From contig NZ_VNJI01000027.1 of the NCBI RefSeq assembly GCF_007786445.1, positions 28,767 to 92,766 of the forward strand: a DNA stretch of 64,000 nucleotides, given 5' to 3'. Within the stretch, counting starts at the first letter, position 1; every line of letters starts with the position of its first letter. This stretch comes from Paenibacillus cremeus. Its GTDB lineage: Bacteria > Bacillota > Bacilli > Paenibacillales > NBRC-103111. Below the pieces are notes generated by a model. It was given only the letters and a program-made list of their open reading frames with translations. It had not been told where the DNA came from and did no database searches. Below, piece by piece: positions 15,949 to 24,876 of this stretch. A program made the translations under genes and the position numbers.

Positions 15949-17805
15949 TCAACCAACACGCTTAAACTGACTGCTGTACAGCTCGTAGTAGAACCCTTTT
16001 TGCTCCAGGAGCTCCAGGTGGGTCCCCTTCTCGATGATTTCGCCGCCATTGATCACGAGGATCATATCGGCTTCGCGGATCGTGCTAAGCCTGTGGGCGA
16101 TGACGAAGCTGGTTCGTCCCTTCATCAGATGATTCATCGCTTCCTGGATGTGCATCTCGGTTCGCGTATCGATGCTGCTGGTGGCCTCATCAAGGATGAG
16201 GATTGCCGGATCGGCTAGAATGGCTCTAGCGATTGTGAGCAGCTGGCGCTGGCCGTGGCTCAAGTTGCCGCCTTCCGCCGTCAGCACCGTGTCGTACCCG
16301 TGCGGAAGCTTCGTAATGAAGCTATCGGCATTCGCCAGCCTGGCGGCCGCCTCCACTTCGGCATCGGTCGCGTCCAGCTTGCCGTAGCGAATATTTTCCC
16401 GGATCGTATCGGAAAATACGTAAGCATCCTGCAGCACGATCCCCAGCTTGGTGCGCAGTCCGTCTTTATCCAGCCCGCGAATGTTCTCGCCGTCGATGCT
16501 GATGCGTCCCTGGTCGATGTCATAGAATCGAGTGAGCAGGTTGACGATCGTCGTTTTCCCCGCTCCGGTAGGCCCAACTAAAGCAATCGTATTGCCGGGC
16601 TTTGCGGTGAAAGACAAATTTTTGATGACCGGAGTCCCCTCTTTGTAACCGAACGAGACGTCTTGGAAAAGCACCTGCCCCTCTACCCGCTCCGGTGTTT
16701 TCAAGGCTCCTTCTTCGTCGTACTCCGTTTCCGTATCCATAATCTCAAACATCCGCTCCGCCCCGGCGATAGCTGTCTGGATCGCGTTGAACTGGTTCGC
16801 CAGCTCGTTGATCGGACGACCGAACTGCCGCGAATAGTTCAAAAAGCTGACGACCATCCCGATCGTCGTCATGCCGGACAAGGCCATCCATCCGCCTCCG
16901 CACGCAATGATCGCAAAGCCAATGTTATTCATAACGTTCATCACAGGGCCCATCAGCCCGGTAAAAATTTGCGCCTTCGTCCCATAGGCTCGCAGCTTGA
17001 GGTTGATCTCACTGAACTCGGACATCGCCCGCGCTTCGCGGCAGAAGGTTGTAAGCACCTTTTGGCCCGAAATCGTTTCTTCAATAAATCCGTTCAATTC
17101 TCCGAGCTGCTTCTGCTGACCGCTAATGTAGCTTCGGGTGCCCGCGGCAATTTTGCCGGTAACGAACATGATCAAAGGAATCATAATTACGCTAAGCAGC
17201 GTCAGCCATACACTCAAGCTCAGCATGATCACAATGGAACCGATCAGCGTCAGGGCACTGGAGAAAAACTGGGTAATGCTCTGATTCAGCGAAGCGGAGA
17301 CATTCTCGATGTCGTTCGTCGTGCGGCTCATGAGCTCCCCATGCGTCTTGGTATCAAAAAAACGCAGCGGAAGCCTCTGCAGCTTGGCAAACATGTCGTT
17401 TCGCATTACCCATACGGTTCGTTGGGAAATTTTGGACATGAGATAGGTTTGCATCCAGGTCGTGACCGCGCCGAACACATAAACGCAGCATAACGCAATA
17501 CACAGCCACAACAGCCCGTTAACATCCTTCGCAATAATGTAGCGATCGATCGCCGTTCCGATCAGATACGGTCCAGCTAGACCCAGTACCGAATTCAATG
17601 CCGTTAAAAAGAAGACAGTGACTAGCCCTTTTCGTTGGAGGCTTAGATAGGCCCATAGGCGCTTTAGCGTTTCTTTGATGTTTTTGGCGCGCACCTTCGG
17701 CATGATCATTCGACCGGGCCCTCCCATCCCGGGACCGAATCCTGGCCCTGGACCGGTTGGCAGGCTGGTCGCTGGACCGGCCTTAGCATGTCTGGCATCA
17801 GGCAT
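15949..17805 (-). CDS. ABC exporter half-transporter with intact ATP site (YfiC/BmrD-like)
   Basis: 618-residue membrane-ATPase fusion. A Gly/Pro-rich N-terminus (about residues 10-35) is followed by six membrane segments and an ATPase with Walker A GPTGAGKTT, signature LSHGQRQLL and Walker B ILILDEATSSID with the catalytic Glu present. The partner upstream has Asp in that position, so the two should form a heterodimer with one degenerate ATP site, as in BmrCD and TM287/288. The ATG at 17805 is preferred over 17814 because the latter abuts GGAGG; the gene then overlaps its partner by 8 bp. Confidence 0.93.
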   Translation of the reverse strand: MPDARHAKAGPATSLPTGPGPGFGPGMGGPGRMIMPKVRAKNIKETLKRLWAYLSLQRKGLVTVFFLTALNSVLGLAGPYLIGTAIDRYIIAKDVNGLLWLCIALCCVYVFGAVTTWMQTYLMSKISQRTVWVMRNDMFAKLQRLPLRFFDTKTHGELMSRTTNDIENVSASLNQSITQFFSSALTLIGSIVIMLSLSVWLTLLSVIMIPLIMFVTGKIAAGTRSYISGQQKQLGELNGFIEETISGQKVLTTFCREARAMSEFSEINLKLRAYGTKAQIFTGLMGPVMNVMNNIGFAIIACGGGWMALSGMTTIGMVVSFLNYSRQFGRPINELANQFNAIQTAIAGAERMFEIMDTETEYDEEGALKTPERVEGQVLFQDVSFGYKEGTPVIKNLSFTAKPGNTIALVGPTGAGKTTIVNLLTRFYDIDQGRISIDGENIRGLDKDGLRTKLGIVLQDAYVFSDTIRENIRYGKLDATDAEVEAAARLANADSFITKLPHGYDTVLTAEGGNLSHGQRQLLTIARAILADPAILILDEATSSIDTRTEMHIQEAMNHLMKGRTSFVIAHRLSTIREADMILVINGGEIIEKGTHLELLEQKGFYYELYSSQFKRVG

Positions 17806-19534
17806 GGAGAACATCCTCCTTTCCTAGCTGGGATCTGTAAATTTCCTGGTAAACACGGCTGTTCTGCATCAATTCCGCATGCGTGCCCTCGGCTACGATG
17901 ACGCCTTCGTCCAGGACTAGAATTTTGTCCGCCTCCACCACAGAGGAAATCCGCTGGGCGATGATCAGGCTGGTGCTTCGGCGCGTTTGCATTTTCAGAG
18001 CCTTCTGGATTCTCGATTCCGTCCCCATATCCACGGCACTCGTGCTGTCGTCCAAAATTAGGATCGCCGGATGAATCAGCAGCGCTCTAGCGATGGATAA
18101 CCGCTGCTTTTGGCCGCCAGACAGGTTCACGCCACGTTGACCAATCTTCGTATCATACCCTTCAGGAAATCCCATGATAAAATCATGCGCCTGCGCCGCC
18201 CTAGCCGCTTGCTCTACTTCCTCCGGCGTCGCATCAGGCTTTCCGAACCGGATATTATCCCGAATCGTCCCGCTGAACAAAATCGCCTCCTGCATCACCA
18301 TGCCGATCCTGCTTCTCAGGCTGTGCAGATCTAATTCTTTTACATCGACCCCGTCGATCCGAACGGTTCCCTTCGTCGCCTCGTACAGCCTTGGGAGCAA
18401 TCCGACCAGTGAGGACTTGCCGGAGCCGGTGGCTCCAAGAATCGCTACCGTCTGACCGGGCTCAGCAGTGAAGCTGACATTGCGAAGCACCCATTCCTCG
18501 TGATCATAGGCAAAGGATACGTTGTCAAACACAATGCGGCTGGCCTGCATGGTGGAAGGGCTGATGGCATGAGCGCTATTTTCGATGCCCGGTGCGGTGT
18601 CGAGTACCTCTTGAATCCGGTCGGACGATACTTTAGCGCGGGAGATGTTCATCATCATCATGCCGACCATGAGCATCGAAGCGAGCATCTGGGTCACGTA
18701 GTTTATAAAAGCAGCCAGATCGCCAATCGGCATCGAATAATTCCACACCCGCAGCCCTCCGAACCACAGCACGGCAACAATACTCGTATTTAACAGAAAA
18801 AACATGATCGGCATCATCGTCGCCATCACAATGTTGGCTTTGGTTGAAATATCCCTAAACTCCTCATTCGCACGGCCAAAGCGCTGGTTCTCATAATCGG
18901 CCCGGACGAACGCTTTGACGACGCGGATGCCGGAGAAATTTTCTTGAAGCACCGTATTCACGCGGTCCAATTTCTGCTGCACGATGGAAAACAGCGGGAA
19001 GCCTTTGCGAATGACGACAAACAGCACGCCAAACAAAATCGGCGTAGCTACGACCAGGATCAAGGCCAGCTGGTAGCTGATCGTAAAGGCCATAATCAAG
19101 CTCCCAATGGTCAGCAGCGGGGCTCGAACCATGAAACGGAGCAGCATCTGCACGAACGTCTGAGCCTGCGTGACATCATTCGTCAGCCGGGTGATCAGGG
19201 AGCCGGTATGAAATTGATCCAGCTTTTGAAAGGAAAGCGATTGAATTTGATGAAACAGATCCTTCCGGACATCCGCACCAAAGTACTGAGAGGCAAAGCT
19301 GGAAAAAATCGTACAGCCCACGCCACCGATCAGACCGATCAGCGCTATGCCGGCCATAAGCAGGCCTGTTTTTTGGATGTGCGCCAAATCGCCGGTGAGC
19401 ACCCCCTGGTCTACAATGCTGGCCATGAGCTTAGGCTGCAGCAGGTCCATATAGACCTCGAGAAGCATCAATAAGGGGGCCATGAGCGTGGCTTTCCAGT
19501 AGGGCTTCAAATATCGGGATAATAGCTTAAACAT
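17798..19534 (-). CDS. ABC exporter half-transporter with degenerate ATP site (YfiB/BmrC-like)
   Basis: 578-residue membrane-ATPase fusion with six N-terminal membrane segments. Its ATPase has Walker A GATGSGKSS, signature LSGGQKQRLSIARA and Walker B LILDDSTSAVD, where Asp replaces the catalytic Glu. This is the mark of the inactive-site subunit in heterodimeric multidrug exporters. It follows a marR gene by 15 bp and overlaps its partner, giving a marR-ABC-ABC operon. Probable role: efflux of a toxic compound when MarR is relieved by a ligand. Confidence 0.93.
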   Translation of the reverse strand: MFKLLSRYLKPYWKATLMAPLLMLLEVYMDLLQPKLMASIVDQGVLTGDLAHIQKTGLLMAGIALIGLIGGVGCTIFSSFASQYFGADVRKDLFHQIQSLSFQKLDQFHTGSLITRLTNDVTQAQTFVQMLLRFMVRAPLLTIGSLIMAFTISYQLALILVVATPILFGVLFVVIRKGFPLFSIVQQKLDRVNTVLQENFSGIRVVKAFVRADYENQRFGRANEEFRDISTKANIVMATMMPIMFFLLNTSIVAVLWFGGLRVWNYSMPIGDLAAFINYVTQMLASMLMVGMMMMNISRAKVSSDRIQEVLDTAPGIENSAHAISPSTMQASRIVFDNVSFAYDHEEWVLRNVSFTAEPGQTVAILGATGSGKSSLVGLLPRLYEATKGTVRIDGVDVKELDLHSLRSRIGMVMQEAILFSGTIRDNIRFGKPDATPEEVEQAARAAQAHDFIMGFPEGYDTKIGQRGVNLSGGQKQRLSIARALLIHPAILILDDSTSAVDMGTESRIQKALKMQTRRSTSLIIAQRISSVVEADKILVLDEGVIVAEGTHAELMQNSRVYQEIYRSQLGKEDVLHA

Positions 19535-19549
19535 AGGTCACCTCTTTCA

Positions 19550-20002
19550 TTAGTCGACTAAATGTTTAAAGTCAGCATGGTTGAGATTATCGTACATTTG
19601 CAGCAGCAATCGGCGGAAAATAATTTTCTCCTCCGTCGTGAACATCGCAAAGCAGGTCTCTTCCATCAGCTGCATCGTTTCATTCACGCCCAGCAGTCCC
19701 TGGTGCCCCTTGGCGGTAATGTACACGCGGGATATGCGCTGATCCGTCACGTCCGGCTTGCGCTCGACCAGTCCGGTCTTTTCCATCCGGCCCAGCATCA
19801 CGGTTAACGTAGCCGGAGTAATCTGCATGGTCTCGGCCAGCTCCTTCTGGCTCTGCCCATCCCGTTCCGCGAGCGCCCGCAGCAGCGGCGGCTGTCCGGG
19901 GTACACGTCTTTGCCCGACAGCAAGGAATGCACCGTATTGCTATGCAGCTTCGCCACCTTATGAAAAAGCAGCTCCAGCGATTGAATGTGTTGAATCCCC
20001 AT
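19550..20002 (-). CDS. MarR family transcriptional regulator
   Basis: 150-residue winged-helix repressor. The DNA-binding part spans roughly residues 45-100 (QSQKELAETMQITPATLTVMLGRMEKTGLVERKPD), with the wing DQRISRVYITAKG. Two ATGs, at 20014 and 20002, are in frame; the second has GGAGG 5 nt upstream and is preferred. It is the first gene of the exporter operon, with an inverted repeat in its promoter, so it probably represses itself and the two exporter genes. Confidence 0.93.
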   Translation of the reverse strand: MGIQHIQSLELLFHKVAKLHSNTVHSLLSGKDVYPGQPPLLRALAERDGQSQKELAETMQITPATLTVMLGRMEKTGLVERKPDVTDQRISRVYITAKGHQGLLGVNETMQLMEETCFAMFTTEEKIIFRRLLLQMYDNLNHADFKHLVD

Positions 20003-20016
20003 GGGTCCCTCCATTT

Positions 20017-20034
20017 TAGTTAGTCAGCTAACTA
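20017..20034 (-). promoter_or_regulatory. Candidate MarR operator
   Basis: A perfect 7-bp inverted repeat, TAGTTAG-CTGA-CTAACTA, sits between the -10 element and the marR start, as expected for an autorepressor site. Confidence 0.75.
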
Positions 20035-20036
20035 TT

Positions 20037-20066
20037 AGTTTAATGTGGTTTACTGTGGCGAGTCAA
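20037..20066 (-). promoter_or_regulatory. Promoter of the marR-ABC-ABC operon
   Basis: Minus strand: TTGACT (20061-20066), 18-bp spacer, TAAACT (20037-20042), directly upstream of the inverted repeat. Confidence 0.6.
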
Positions 20067-20077
20067 TGAAGAATAGC

Positions 20078-20944
20078 TTAATTCAAATGGCTGTTACGAT
20101 ATTGGATGGGGGTCACGCCCGTGATTTTTCTAAAAATTCGGCAGAAGTAGGGGAAATTAGGTATTCCGACGACCGAACCGATATGTTCTACCGATTTGGA
20201 TTCCGTTTTTAATAGCCAGCAGGCCTGTCTTATTCTGCGTGCGATGACGTATTCGGTGATGCTGCCCCCGGTTTCGGCCCGGAACAAACGAGAGACATGG
20301 TGCTTGGACAGATGAAGCTCGCTGGCTAACTCGTTCAGATCAAAAGGCTCCGTATAATGCTCCTCTACCCAGTTCATGATTTTTTCAGCGTGGCTCTCAG
20401 GACGAGCAGTTCCGCTAAACCCGCCTTGATGCAAGGATTTTAAATAATCCAGCATGTTGAGGATCAGCATGGAGGCAACCTCAAGGTCCAAATCTTCCCC
20501 CGTTTCCGAAACCAAATCATCCATTCGTTCAAGAATTCCTGTGACATAAGCGGTGCTGCGATCCATTCGGAATACCTGGTGTGATAGCTGCTCCTTCCAC
20601 ATCTGCTCAAAAAAACGATAGAGCGCGGGAAAGTTTTTCAGAAATGGCGCAAAGATGGCGGGTTCGAATTTTAACACCGTGCGCTCATAAGGACAATCAG
20701 CATGGATCTCAAATTGAATGCGGTGTAATTGAAAGGGCTGCAAAATTACGATGCACCCCGAGTTTAGACTATAAATTTTACGGTTTAGGGTCAGGCTCCC
20801 TTTCCCTTGATGGACAAACAAGATTTCAATGCCTTTATGATAATGGTAAAAATCGCGTGAGCGTTCTTCTAGGTCTATTTTATAACGAAGCTCTAAGCCC
20901 ACTTTATTTAAAACATGAAATACTTCAATGCGTTTATCTTCCAA
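20078..20944 (-). CDS. AraC family transcriptional regulator
   Basis: 288-residue regulator. The N-terminal cupin domain includes FYHYHKGIEILFVHQGKG (metal or ligand pocket) and the C-terminal 100 residues are an AraC double helix-turn-helix (LSKHHVSRLFRAETGGSITEY; GIPNFPYFCRIFRKITGVTP). An ATG at 20977 overlaps a TATAAT box and so would not be transcribed from it; the TTG at 20944, 7 nt after a run of eight G, fits better. Composition is AT-richer than the exporter genes beside it. Divergent from the small helical protein gene. Confidence 0.88.
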   Translation of the reverse strand: MEDKRIEVFHVLNKVGLELRYKIDLEERSRDFYHYHKGIEILFVHQGKGSLTLNRKIYSLNSGCIVILQPFQLHRIQFEIHADCPYERTVLKFEPAIFAPFLKNFPALYRFFEQMWKEQLSHQVFRMDRSTAYVTGILERMDDLVSETGEDLDLEVASMLILNMLDYLKSLHQGGFSGTARPESHAEKIMNWVEEHYTEPFDLNELASELHLSKHHVSRLFRAETGGSITEYVIARRIRQACWLLKTESKSVEHIGSVVGIPNFPYFCRIFRKITGVTPIQYRNSHLN

Positions 20945-20975
20945 TGTGGGTCCCCCCCCAACAAGTCTTAGGATC

Positions 20976-20981
20976 ATTATA
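20976..20981 (-). promoter_or_regulatory. -10 box of the AraC gene
   Basis: Minus-strand TATAAT, 31 bp before the preferred TTG start. The -35 region (GTTAAA with a 17-bp spacer) is weak. Confidence 0.45.
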
Positions 20982-21125
20982 TCAATTGAGTGCTATTTTT
21001 TAACAGAAGAATATCACTTTTGGGTTTAAAAACAGGCTATGATTACATTAGGGATCCAATCTAATGATACGATGTTGTGCTGAAACAGGCGGAGGGTAAA
21101 ACCACTAGGGTTGGAGGCGGGTACA

Positions 21126-21467
21126 ATGACATTAGCTTTAGCCATTCTAAAAGAACAGGAATACTCCGAAGTATTAGATGGAATGAAGAATTTATTGAAG
21201 GAATGCTATCCCATTTCCGATGAAGAAGCGAAGATGGTCCTAACTAAGGGAATTGAAACCTCAGAAGCGCTGCTGGTCGATTATGTTCCATATATAAACT
21301 CCATTGTTGAGACGATTAGCGGGATCAGGAGCACACTCGACAAACATATGAATCAAGCACAGCAGCAAGAAGGGCTCGATTCGAAAATGATCAATGAAGC
21401 TGCCGTATGGCATGCGTTCGAATGCATGAGGCAGTGTTATAAGAGCATGGCGAACGATTTTGTATAG
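21126..21467 (+). CDS. Small helical protein of unknown function
   Basis: 113-residue protein, not recognised. The ATG at 21126 has GGAGG 8 nt upstream; an earlier TTG at 21111 lies before that site. The sequence is almost wholly alpha-helical in character, with no signal peptide or membrane segment, acidic stretches and two Cys residues (LKECYP, MRQCYK). It lies divergently from an AraC gene and is followed by a strong terminator, so it is a single-gene unit. It might be the AraC target. Confidence 0.7.
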   Translation: MTLALAILKEQEYSEVLDGMKNLLKECYPISDEEAKMVLTKGIETSEALLVDYVPYINSIVETISGIRSTLDKHMNQAQQQEGLDSKMINEAAVWHAFECMRQCYKSMANDFV

Positions 21468-21475
21468 GGACTTAA

Positions 21476-21525
21476 AAAAACGTGCCGCATGGATGTCTGG
21501 ATATCCATGGGCACGTTTTTCCTTT
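21476..21525. terminator. Bidirectional terminator
   Basis: AAAACGTGCC-CATGGAT / ATCCATG-GGCACGTTTTT forms a long stem flanked by A and T runs. It serves both the small helical protein gene and the converging six-gene sugar operon. Confidence 0.88.
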
Positions 21526-21530
21526 ACTTC

Positions 21531-22907
21531 TTATTGAAACTGCGGCAAGTACTGCTTATGCACCTGCAGGTACTCATCCAAAATCGCCTTAGCGACCGTG
21601 AAGGACGGCACCATCGGATGCACCGTGAGCGCGTTCAGCGCCGCTTGGTAATCCCCTTTAACAGCCGCTTCGACCGTGTAGCGCTCGTACGTTTTGACCG
21701 GATGGATCAGCGACATCGCCAGATCTGGGATCGTGCCCACGTTCAGCGGAGTCGGGCCATTCTGATTCACAAGACACTGCACCTCGACGACATCGTCGTC
21801 CTTCAGCCCGGTAATCGTGCCCTTGTTCGGCACATTGAGCGTCAGCACCTGCTGCTTGTTCAGGTGAATGCTCTTAATGACATTGAGGGCCAGCCCCTCG
21901 TAGCCTTCTTCTTCGAATTGGCTGTGCGCAGGAGCCTCCTTCTCATACACATTATGCAATTGACCGGACGTCTCGCGCGCCATATAGGTGTTCGTACGCT
22001 TGTCCAGCGTCTCGTTGTAATCCTTCCAAGCCTCAGCAAGCTTGCCTTCGCGCACCAGAGGTGCGATCCGCGCCAGCAGCGGGCGATTAAGCTTGACGAT
22101 CTGCTCCCCACGGGTTTCACCCGTTTCGAGAATGTTGCGGACCGATTGGTCATGGTAATAGAAATAGTATAAGTACTCATTCGGCAGCATGCCGATATTG
22201 CGAATCAACTCCGGTTCAAAGAAACTGAACACATGCGCTGCACTGGCCAGCTCCTCGAAGCGATCGAGCAGCATCGGCATTTGATCGACGCCATCCAGAT
22301 GCACCTTCGGGATCCAGCCCAGATGGTTCAAACCGAAGTAATCGACCTGCAGCCGGGAATGATGCACCTTCAAAAACTTGCTCAGTGCATTTTTCATGCC
22401 CGCGTGCGCATCGCAGATTCCAATCGCTTTGCACGAGCCGTAGGAGTTCAGTGCTTGAGCCAGCAAGCCGGATGGATTGCTGAAGTTCAGCAGCCACGCG
22501 TTCGGACACACCTCGTTAATAATGCGGGAGTATTCCAGCATCACCGGAATGGTGCGAAGCGCCATCGCGAAGCCCCCTGGCCCCGTTGTTTCTTGACCCA
22601 GCACGCCATATTTCAATGCCACCCGCTCATCATGAGCCCGGCTTTCCTCTTGCCCCACACGCACTGCGGAGAAAATGTAATCGGCCCCCGTCAGCGCCTC
22701 ACGCGCGTCCGTTGTAAACGTAACCTTGAATGGCGCTTGCTTGCTGTCCGCGATATATTTGGAGAGGCTCCCCATAATCATCAAGCGTTCTTCATCCGTA
22801 TCGAACAGCGCCACTTCGTCAAAACGAAGCTCGTCGATATGCCGCATCAAACCGTTCACCAGAAGGGCTGTTCTCATGCCCGCTCCGCCTAAGATCGTTA
22901 ATTTCAT
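21531..22907 (-). CDS. Family 4 glycoside hydrolase with unusual CDAH motif
   Basis: 458-residue NAD- and Mn-dependent glycosidase of family GH4, acting by redox-assisted elimination. Landmarks: N-terminal Rossmann start MKLTILGGAGMRTA, GVLGQETTGPGGF, NFSNPSGLL, and the metal-binding Cys165 in GICDAHAG and His195 in GLNHLGW. In GH4 the residue after the Cys marks substrate class (CHS, CHG, CNVP, CHEV in groups known to me); here it is Asp166. Substrate is therefore unassigned; a 6-phosphoglycoside is possible. The ATG at 22907 has AGGAGG upstream. It is the last gene of an operon with an ABC importer, an isomerase and a PfkB kinase, with no PTS gene. Confidence 0.9.
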   Translation of the reverse strand: MKLTILGGAGMRTALLVNGLMRHIDELRFDEVALFDTDEERLMIMGSLSKYIADSKQAPFKVTFTTDAREALTGADYIFSAVRVGQEESRAHDERVALKYGVLGQETTGPGGFAMALRTIPVMLEYSRIINEVCPNAWLLNFSNPSGLLAQALNSYGSCKAIGICDAHAGMKNALSKFLKVHHSRLQVDYFGLNHLGWIPKVHLDGVDQMPMLLDRFEELASAAHVFSFFEPELIRNIGMLPNEYLYYFYYHDQSVRNILETGETRGEQIVKLNRPLLARIAPLVREGKLAEAWKDYNETLDKRTNTYMARETSGQLHNVYEKEAPAHSQFEEEGYEGLALNVIKSIHLNKQQVLTLNVPNKGTITGLKDDDVVEVQCLVNQNGPTPLNVGTIPDLAMSLIHPVKTYERYTVEAAVKGDYQAALNALTVHPMVPSFTVAKAILDEYLQVHKQYLPQFQ

Positions 22908-22945
22908 ACTGAGATTCCTCCTCATATCCATGTATAGCTTGATCT

Positions 22946-23854
22946 CTATTCAAATTCCTCCGTCACTTGCTCCCACGTTGGAGAAGCTGCGGTCCCGCCG
23001 ATTCCCAGGACAGATCGAGCGCCGCAGTAATTGCCAAGGCGAATCGCATCTGCTAGCGTCCAGCCTTTGGTCAGCCCCGTTAGCAATCCAGCTAAAAAAT
23101 TGTCACCGGCCCCCGTCGTATCGACAGGCGTATCAATCGGCTGACCGGCTACCTGCTGAATGCCCCCCGGCCCCGCAAACATCGCACCCTCGGGCCCCAG
23201 CTTCACCACCGTTAACCCAACCATGCTGGACAGCTCCAGCAGAGCCTCCTCTGGTGTAGCCTTCCCTGTAATCGCCAGCGCTTCCGGCAGGTTCGGCGTA
23301 AACACATGCCCCAGCTGGAGCAGCTCTTTCAGCTCCGGGCTGTAGATCCACTCGTCGTCCCAGCCGATATCCAGCACGACGGTCATTCCCTTACTGCGGG
23401 CTTTCTTCATCACCGGCACAAACTCCGGCCGCGCATTGACGATCAAATACGTCGCCTCCAGCGTATCCAAAGCCTGCACCAGATGCTCCTGATACGCCGC
23501 ATGATCGACCGGGTCCTGGTAGGTGACAAACGCCCGGTCCCCGTCGGTGTTAATCGCAGCCGTCACTTGGCGCATCGGTCCATCTACGATATACGCATGG
23601 GCAGCGGAGAGCCCTTCGCGCTCCAGCTGATCCACTGTATACCGGCTCAAAAAATCGGTCCCCAGCGGAGCCAGCACCGCCGCCTTCATCCCCAGCCGCG
23701 CCATCGCGACCGAAGTGATGTAGGTACTGCCGCCGCATGTGAACTCGAAGCCTTGGGCGAACACTTCCTCCCCCAGCTTCGGCATCCGCGAAACCGCAGA
23801 AAACACGACGTCCGTAAATATGGGGCCGCATACGAGCACATCATAGTTCCCCAT
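22946..23854 (-). CDS. PfkB family carbohydrate kinase
   Basis: 302-residue ribokinase-fold kinase. The N-terminal substrate region has GNYDVLVCGPIFTDVVF and GGSTYITSVAMARLG, and the C-terminal motif DTTGAGDNFLAGLLTG holds the catalytic Asp and anion hole. It would phosphorylate a sugar or sugar phosphate made by the neighbouring GH4 or epimerase. The ATG at 23854 has AGGAGG upstream; an 18-residue upstream extension lacks conserved sequence. Gap to the GH4 gene is 38 bp. Confidence 0.92.
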   Translation of the reverse strand: MGNYDVLVCGPIFTDVVFSAVSRMPKLGEEVFAQGFEFTCGGSTYITSVAMARLGMKAAVLAPLGTDFLSRYTVDQLEREGLSAAHAYIVDGPMRQVTAAINTDGDRAFVTYQDPVDHAAYQEHLVQALDTLEATYLIVNARPEFVPVMKKARSKGMTVVLDIGWDDEWIYSPELKELLQLGHVFTPNLPEALAITGKATPEEALLELSSMVGLTVVKLGPEGAMFAGPGGIQQVAGQPIDTPVDTTGAGDNFLAGLLTGLTKGWTLADAIRLGNYCGARSVLGIGGTAASPTWEQVTEEFE

Positions 23855-23908
23855 CCTAATGCCTCCTATGTTGCAACTTTTATTGCGGAATCGAGATACA
23901 AGCTGCAA

Positions 23909-24835
23909 CTAAGCCAACAAACTCTTCATATCCTCAACAGCTTCTTTAAAATGCGGATATAACCGGAACTCAATTTCCAAATTCACAATACCCTCATAGC
24001 TGTCGATCCATTGGAAGACATCTGCGTAAGGAATCGATCCCCAGCCGACCGGCAGGTGCAGGTCACCATACCCGTAAGGCAGATTGCTCATATACGATTT
24101 GGCATCCTTCAGCTTGCCGAAATTATCGTGCACATGCAGATGCTTCACATACGGCAGCACATCCAGGATCGCTTGTTTAAAATCGTAGCCATGCGCGATC
24201 GAGGTCAAGTAGCAATGTCCCACATCCAGCGTCATCCCCACATTGTCGAGGCCGATGCGGCGTATATGCTCCACGACATCCTGAGGCCGCAGTCCATACG
24301 TATACTCGTACCTCAAATCGTACCAAATGTTGTTCTCGATCCCGATTTGAATGCCTGCGCGCTGCGCTATGAGACCCAGCTCCCGCAGCCGCCGAACATC
24401 CTCCTCCACCAGAATGGAAAACAGCTGCTCGTGGTACATTTTACCATACTTAGCAAAATAATAATCCAAGTTCTCCTTCGTCAATTGTGCGTAGGAGCTG
24501 TGATACACAATCGTGTCTGCGCCGATGGCCGCCGACAGCTCAATCCCCGCTTCGAAGCAGCGATAGTAATCGTCGCCCTTCTCCAGCGACATCAAATTCA
24601 GCTCATACGGCAGATGCATCGTGTACCGAAGCGGAAACTGCTCCAGCACCTGGCGAACCCGCTCCAGCCGCTTCGGATGCACCTTCCCGTTAATGACGAC
24701 GTCAAGCCCGTGCATAATGAGCTCAGCGAAGTCGCACCCGGCTTCGGCAATATACCCGAGGTGCTTCTCCAGCGCTTCCAAATCGCCGTTCACCATATCC
24801 GCATTCAGACTGATTCCGATTCCTCTTGGTTTCAA
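23909..24835 (-). CDS. Sugar phosphate isomerase/epimerase (TIM barrel)
   Basis: 308-residue member of the xylose isomerase-like TIM-barrel superfamily. Metal-site residues are suggested by IGIENNIWYD (Glu), MTLDVGHCYL (Asp/His), KHLHVHDNFGK (His-x-His) and IVNLEIEF (Glu). The start is probably TTG at 24835 with GGAGGGA upstream. It lies between the kinase and the ABC ATPase gene of the same operon. It probably interconverts a ketose/aldose or epimers released from the imported substrate. Confidence 0.88.
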   Translation of the reverse strand: MKPRGIGISLNADMVNGDLEALEKHLGYIAEAGCDFAELIMHGLDVVINGKVHPKRLERVRQVLEQFPLRYTMHLPYELNLMSLEKGDDYYRCFEAGIELSAAIGADTIVYHSSYAQLTKENLDYYFAKYGKMYHEQLFSILVEEDVRRLRELGLIAQRAGIQIGIENNIWYDLRYEYTYGLRPQDVVEHIRRIGLDNVGMTLDVGHCYLTSIAHGYDFKQAILDVLPYVKHLHVHDNFGKLKDAKSYMSNLPYGYGDLHLPVGWGSIPYADVFQWIDSYEGIVNLEIEFRLYPHFKEAVEDMKSLLA

Positions 24836-24876
24836 TGTGCTCCCTCCATTCCTATTCCAACCTGCGGCATGCCGCT

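Noticed and set aside
20945..20977. ATG at 20977 as the AraC start
   Set aside because: It overlaps the TATAAT box, so a transcript from that promoter would not contain it.
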